A stretch of 64,000 bases of DNA from Holothuria scabra (Eukaryota > Echinodermata > Holothuroidea > Aspidochirotida > Holothuriidae): positions 36,668,846 through 36,732,845 of the forward strand of contig CM074193.1 in assembly GCA_037179385.1 (NCBI GenBank), written 5' to 3'. Every line of letters starts with the position of its first letter. The stretch's first letter is position 1. The notes beneath the pieces are model-generated. The model saw only the letters and a list, made by a program, of their open reading frames with translations. It had not been told where the DNA came from and did no database searches. Made by a program: the position numbers and the translations under genes. Positions 55,201 to 61,200 of the stretch are shown here, piece after piece.

Positions 55201-58200
55201 TCAGGCAACTGTGGGAGGGGCTTAAGTAAGAAGGTTAGGGGAATTGGTAGTTGGTACTGTTTGGGGTCAGAGAATTGGCCCTTTAATATCTTTGATCAGT
55301 GTTCCCCTGCTGTAGGGAAAACAGGAAAAGTCAGGAAAAAGTGGAATTTTATCTTTGCTCTAGAAAATGCTTGAAATTTGGGTACTGTACATATGGTCTG
55401 AAAAGTTAAAACCTTTTTCTGTAGTTCTGACGATGTTTTTAAGCATCCATGCTGAGTAAACTGGGAAATGGAAGGGCCTTTTCACATGAAATTCTTCATT
55501 TTCAGTACTTAATGGGACCATTTTTGTCCTCAAAAAGTCTGGCAAAAGTGTTGAATTTCAGTCATTTTAAAAGTGTAGTAGCCGGTGGTATTAAATATGT
55601 GTCTGCAATGAAATGTAAATGATCAGCGAATTGCGTCGTGTGTAATCAAGTATAGGTCTAATACGGTGCTTTGTTGCCTTGGGTTGACCAGTACTGGTGG
55701 GCACCAATCCACTTCATTCATCACTTCAATTTAGTTACCAGCAATTAGCCCTTAGTGGATATTGAATTTCCAGCCAGCATTTTAAAGACTGCTACAGGAT
55801 CAGTACAGCAGGCATTTTTTACGATCAGTGACCTGTGTACTGTGATGTTTACATCTAACAGGACTCTTTTCAACATTTCTATCATTAAAGTGCTAGTCGG
55901 CCACGAAATAGTTACAAATACCACTCTGCATTTAGCTGTATATCCATTTGAAATTTATCCACTGGAAAGGTTTCATTTTCTTTCAAAATGCTGCTTATTC
56001 ATGCATTTAAAGAATACACCTAATTTATTCATTTTTCTTCCTACTTGGCTGCATTCCAATTCTTCACTACCTTGGAAATAATTGCAATGTTATTCCTAGT
56101 AGGGGAAATTTTGATATTCAAAAAAAGATATTTTGATGTTAAAAAAATGAGACATATGTAAACAAAAGTTATAAAACTGATTTGTTTTTTTTTTTTAAAT
56201 GAAAACAGAGTTTAAAGGGCAAGAGCAGTCATCCCAAATTGAAGTAGTGTAGTAGACTGTCCTGTTTCATGATTGGCTGTTGGGAGTCATGTGACATTTT
56301 TTCTCTTCAAATGTGAAATTGACTAGAAATAACTCCTTGTTTCACCTTGAATATGCAACAGTAAAGTCATATTAAATGTAATGAAAGATATTTTGAAGAG
56401 AAATAAGAGGAAAATTGTGTTATTTAGCTTTTTCTGCAAAGCAAGTTTGGGGGAACCGCTCTTTATCTTTACTGTATGTGTTTTTTTTCTAAATCACTGT
56501 TGTCTTCTTTGTTGACTATTTTACACATGTCTGGTTTTTCAAGTGTAATAAAGGGAGTCATTTGTCATTCCAATCTACCATTTTACTGGTAGTCCTCAGA
56601 AATTCTTAAATTGGCACAGCTGTTTGATTGACATCAAATTGAAAAAAAAAAAAAAAAAGAGTAGGTCATATTATACATGATGTACCGAGAGTGTTTAAAA
56701 TACACGTGAGGGCCTTGCATGCTCACCAGGGTTTGCCCGGAAGCAGTATACTATGAGTGTGTCTAAATAGGTATGAGTTTTAGACAGCTGTGGGGGGGGG
56801 GGGGGGGCAAAAAGAAGTAGGCTGGGAGAATTGGAACTCTCTGGGGTGAACAATAACAGCCTTTAAAAAAAAATATTTAAGACAGATTCTCGAGGAAACG
56901 AAAGGATCTTTATGTTTAGGTTAAGTCTTTAACCAAGATTAACTTTTGTGGATTATATTAAACATGGTTTCCCAAATAGTTGAGAATTTCCCAATGTTCT
57001 TTAATAAAAATACAGAAAATGTTATCACTTATCAAGCGATAATATTCTGTATTGCCAAAGAGGATGTACTTTTTAAGTCGAAACTAGGCATGAACTAAAC
57101 ACAACTGGTAACATGCAACTTTGTCAGTTCAGGGGTGAATTTGTGATTTTTGGGGGTTATTTTAATTGGGGTTACTTGAAATGTGGTCACCTACAGGAAG
57201 AGGTTGGGAATTGCTGCTTTCAAAGAAAGCTATGGAAATACTCTAGTCTTATACACTTTGATTATGTGGTTAAGTGAAAGGACCATTGACTTGTCAATGA
57301 ATGTAACACATTGATAAGTTAGGAAACTTTGATTAATGCTTGCATGTTGAAAACAAATATTTGTCAAATATTTCAAGAATGAAGGTTTGAAGTAATTACT
57401 TGGTTCCATCAAATTATGAATTTGTTGTGTGGTGGGTGCTATACCTTAGAAGGCTTTGAAAGTCAGTTTGGAAAAATTTGCCAAAATTGTGGTTAGCTCT
57501 CTCGATGTTTTTAAAGGGCAAGAGCAGCCCCCAGAACTTATTTTGAAGCAACGCTAAATCTCATGAAATTCATCTTACTTTTTTTCAAAGTATCTCCAAT
57601 CACATTTTAGGAACTCAATATTGCATATTCAAGAAAAACCAAGCAGTTACCTGTAGTTAATTTCACATTTGAGAAGAAAAAATGTTGTCACATGACTCTC
57701 AAGAGCCAATCATGAAACAGGACAATCTACTACACAACCTCAAATTGGGGTGACTGCATTTTAGTTGCCATAGAAATAAAGAGGAATGAATAAAACTGTT
57801 TGTCTCTATTATCATTCTTTTTCTTCCTTTCTTTGTAGAATATCATATTGTACAGCAGACAGACACCACGAGAAAGTATTTGGATTCATTGCAAATGATA
57901 CGCGGACAGATGTTTTAGAATTTTATGCATATCTATGCAGTAAAAGGAAAATAGTAAGTATAGTAGACCTTTTGTAACCAATGTCAATTTTTACTGGATT
58001 TAGAGGGCAGCATTTCTGCCAGGGGGGAAAGGGGGGGTTTGCCCCTGCTTTTGCAGGCAAAGGTAGGTAAAATCCTCCACTTTTCAAAAATTGAAAATTG
58101 TCAATACCTTGGGGTTTTTTTTTCAAAGAGGACATTTTTGTGCAGCATTGTGTGAACTTACACAAAGAAATGCTCTTTAAATCATTTCAAACTGCACGGC

Positions 58201-61200
58201 ACCTTGTAGGGGCCCTGTGCAAACTTTTCCCCCTGAACCCACTTGTAACTTTAGCCTAGGACAGCATCAATTTGGACTAATTAATCCTCCCTTTTTTGTG
58301 TTTCTGGCAGAATCCCTGGTGGGTGTACTAATTTGGACTAAAATGTTGGACATAACATTTTTGTTTTGTCTCTTTTGGAATGATACAAAGTGCAATGGGA
58401 GGGGTGGAACTGTAGCAAAAATGAAATAGTACATCTTGCAGGAAAAAATGAGGTTCCAATACTGGGTTCCAGTACTTCCACTTTTAGGCTGTCTTTTTGG
58501 AAAATATGAAGAACATTTGTGGGGGTAATCAAGGAATAGTATAATTAAGTATTTAAGTTAACCTGTGATGAGGTCCTACAGCTTTTGAAATCAGTCATTA
58601 TTACAGGAATTTGCCATTGGATCCTATGAATTTGATTGATTCAGTGTAGGGAATTTTAGGGAAACTGCTTATGAAACCTTTCTCCTGTAACAATTCTGCA
58701 CTCCTGCTGTGACAGGTTATTATCACATGTCCTGAGTTAAGGGTGCCATCTGTGATATTTGTTAGTCACAAGCTTCTCAGGTGGAATAGCCAGGTTGTGA
58801 GAATACTTAGTTTATGTTTGTGTATTAATAGGGATTACATTTTTAATTATCTGTCCAATTTGGTCATAAATGGAAGTGTAAAGGTATTAACCACTTCAGT
58901 TGATGGTGCAATCTGTTTAATTGCCCTGCAAGGGATAATTAGTCACAAAAATATGACTCTGCTCAAGTGTTATGTTAATTTTCAATTCAATTCAAATTTA
59001 TTTTTCATATTTTTGTCAAAAAAAAAGTTACAATATAATCATGATGTGATATTACAATGTAGTGTTACAATATGTTTTAGCAGTTATGAGTAAAAAAGAG
59101 CACAGAGTAAATAAAAGTTGTTTTTCCTCATTTACAGGCAGAAGCACTTACTTTGACTGTAGCCCAAGCATTCCACATTGCCTATGAAATATGGGACGAA
59201 GTAAGACACGATGAAAACAGTTTAGCGTCTGTCTCTAGTGAGGGCAGCAGAGATGAATCAGACAGTCCCACAGATAGTGGAGAATCTGGTATGATATTTT
59301 GACAACCTCTAAGACTTGTGAGGCAGGACTGCAAGAAAGGAGTGGGAGGGTTCAGCTTGGCCATGGCTGGAGAAAGATATTTCAGTTGATGCATTTCATA
59401 AGAAGATTTAAAGCTAAAGTGGAGATTATCTGCAAAAGTCGCTTAATCCTTCACACATTACTGTTGTATTTTCAACATTTAACTGGAATCTGTGGCAACA
59501 TGATGTTTTCATGATCCTGTGTAACAAAGATTCTTTTCTTATTCTGGGCTTTCACAAGGAAAGTAAACTTTATAGAGGTTTTCATATGAGGTCATAATTC
59601 TCCGTGGTGGCCATGTTGGAGTACATGTAAGTAGACCACAGTCCATGTGCTAGCTAGATGAATGTGTACACACTGCGGTTACCACAGTGTACACTGTACA
59701 GTGCATTTAGCACAAAACCATGTGAATTTGGCATAGTTGTCCTCCAGCATGGTCGCTCTGTGACATAATTGCAAAGTCTCTATAGAAATATGACTTCCAA
59801 AATTGCCTGGACACAGTGGAATGTGACCCCATTTGTTACATTTTTTTAGTTCATTGCACCCCAACAGCAGTTAACTAACAAAGTGGGGCATTTTCTTCGA
59901 TTTCAGAGAGTGTCAGTTCTCCTCATAGAAAGTCTGCACCTCAAGCAATCCCTGGAATGGCTCCAGTATCAGAAGGTAACGAAAAGGACCAAGGTTTTTC
60001 TGAGGGAGACCAGTCCTTTTCTGAGAGAGGTACAGCTTTTTCAGAGGCAGATCACATCTTTTCAGAGGTATCACCGTTACCTCCGCCACCCTCATTTGAC
60101 CGTCCTCCTAGAGCTTCAAAAGGTAAGTGCACATTTGACATTTCAATCTAAGTTGTTGTTCTAGAGATTTGTCAATCTCTTTTCTTCCCTCTGAATGTTT
60201 GTGCCATTTTGTTGTGATTAATCATTTTGTTTCGACTAATCTCTTGCTCATCCTTGGGCTGTTTATTTGAGATTCAGATGCAAGACTTTGTTCAGTCATA
60301 GAGTTGTGGAATTCTTTTCTTTCAGGTTTTAGAACATCCTTGCTTTTTTTTTAACATAAATAACTTCACCTCATTAGAGGAAAGGAAAAGTAGCCCTAAA
60401 GGAATGGAAGATTTGATCCTGCTAATTATTACTGTCAAACTCGAAAAACTGATGGTGCCATTGGCCCTTGGGTGAGTTCAGGGGTAAAAGCTTGCTTCAT
60501 CAAAGCCCTATAAAGTGCAATCTGAATGGTTTTGAAGGCTATTTATTTATGGAAGTTCCAACACTGCTGCAAAGGTCTCCTTTTCTTAAATAAAAAAACC
60601 AAGATGCTGACATTTTTTATGGTTTTGAAAATGTAAAGAGAGGGGGAGGGGGGATTTTACCCTCCTTCTGGAAGGGGGGGGGGGGACAAATCCCCCGCTT
60701 TATGAAAACACTACCAAGGTATTAAAATTTTGTATCTAACAGAATTATCTCTTTTCTGCTTCCCAACCATTGTGACCTTCATTTTTCTTTGAACAAATTT
60801 TAATTTTGGAAATGTTGTATTAATTTCTCATTGTTTACTTCATACAGTCCTTTCAGTGAGTTCTGATGCACCTAGAATTTCATGCTCAGCACCAGCATCA
60901 ACAGTTGTAGCACCTCCAAGACCGCCAAGGAGTTCAAGATATCGGCAGCCTCCACCGCCTATCATAGTCAATGGTCACTATGGCGATAATGGGAAATATT
61001 TAAATACTGAAGACACTGCAAAACTTTTAGAAAATTGGGTGAGAAAAATATTCTTTTATTTCTGTATACATCTGGGAGGAATTTACCTGCATGAGTTATG
61101 ATTTGGTAAGAAAATTTCTTGCCCTCAACAGGCATTCCAACCTTGTTGAGAAAGGGGCAAATTTCCCTGAAAATTCATTTATATAATCCTCTAGGAGGAG

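Larger units (their letters stand above)
50095..57838 (+). other. Intron 3 (7.7 kb)
   Basis: Bounded by CACAG|GTATTC and CTTTGTAG. Contains TTAA-flanked MITEs (51363, 54979, 56216, 57515 and partial copies), a CAGGCCTTGA element (54695) and a relative (53417). No gene is seen in 50095-50825, 50905-51358, 51660-52400, 52840-53415, 53936-54686, 55290-56210 or 56880-57510. The open frames there have no coding character I can defend. Confidence 0.75.

Noticed and set aside
42559..59288. GULP1/CED-6 identity for the PTB gene
   Set aside because: RISYCTAD and ALTLTVAQAF-type strands, absence of a coiled coil after the PTB, and the AP-2 motif in exon 8 all favour ARH.
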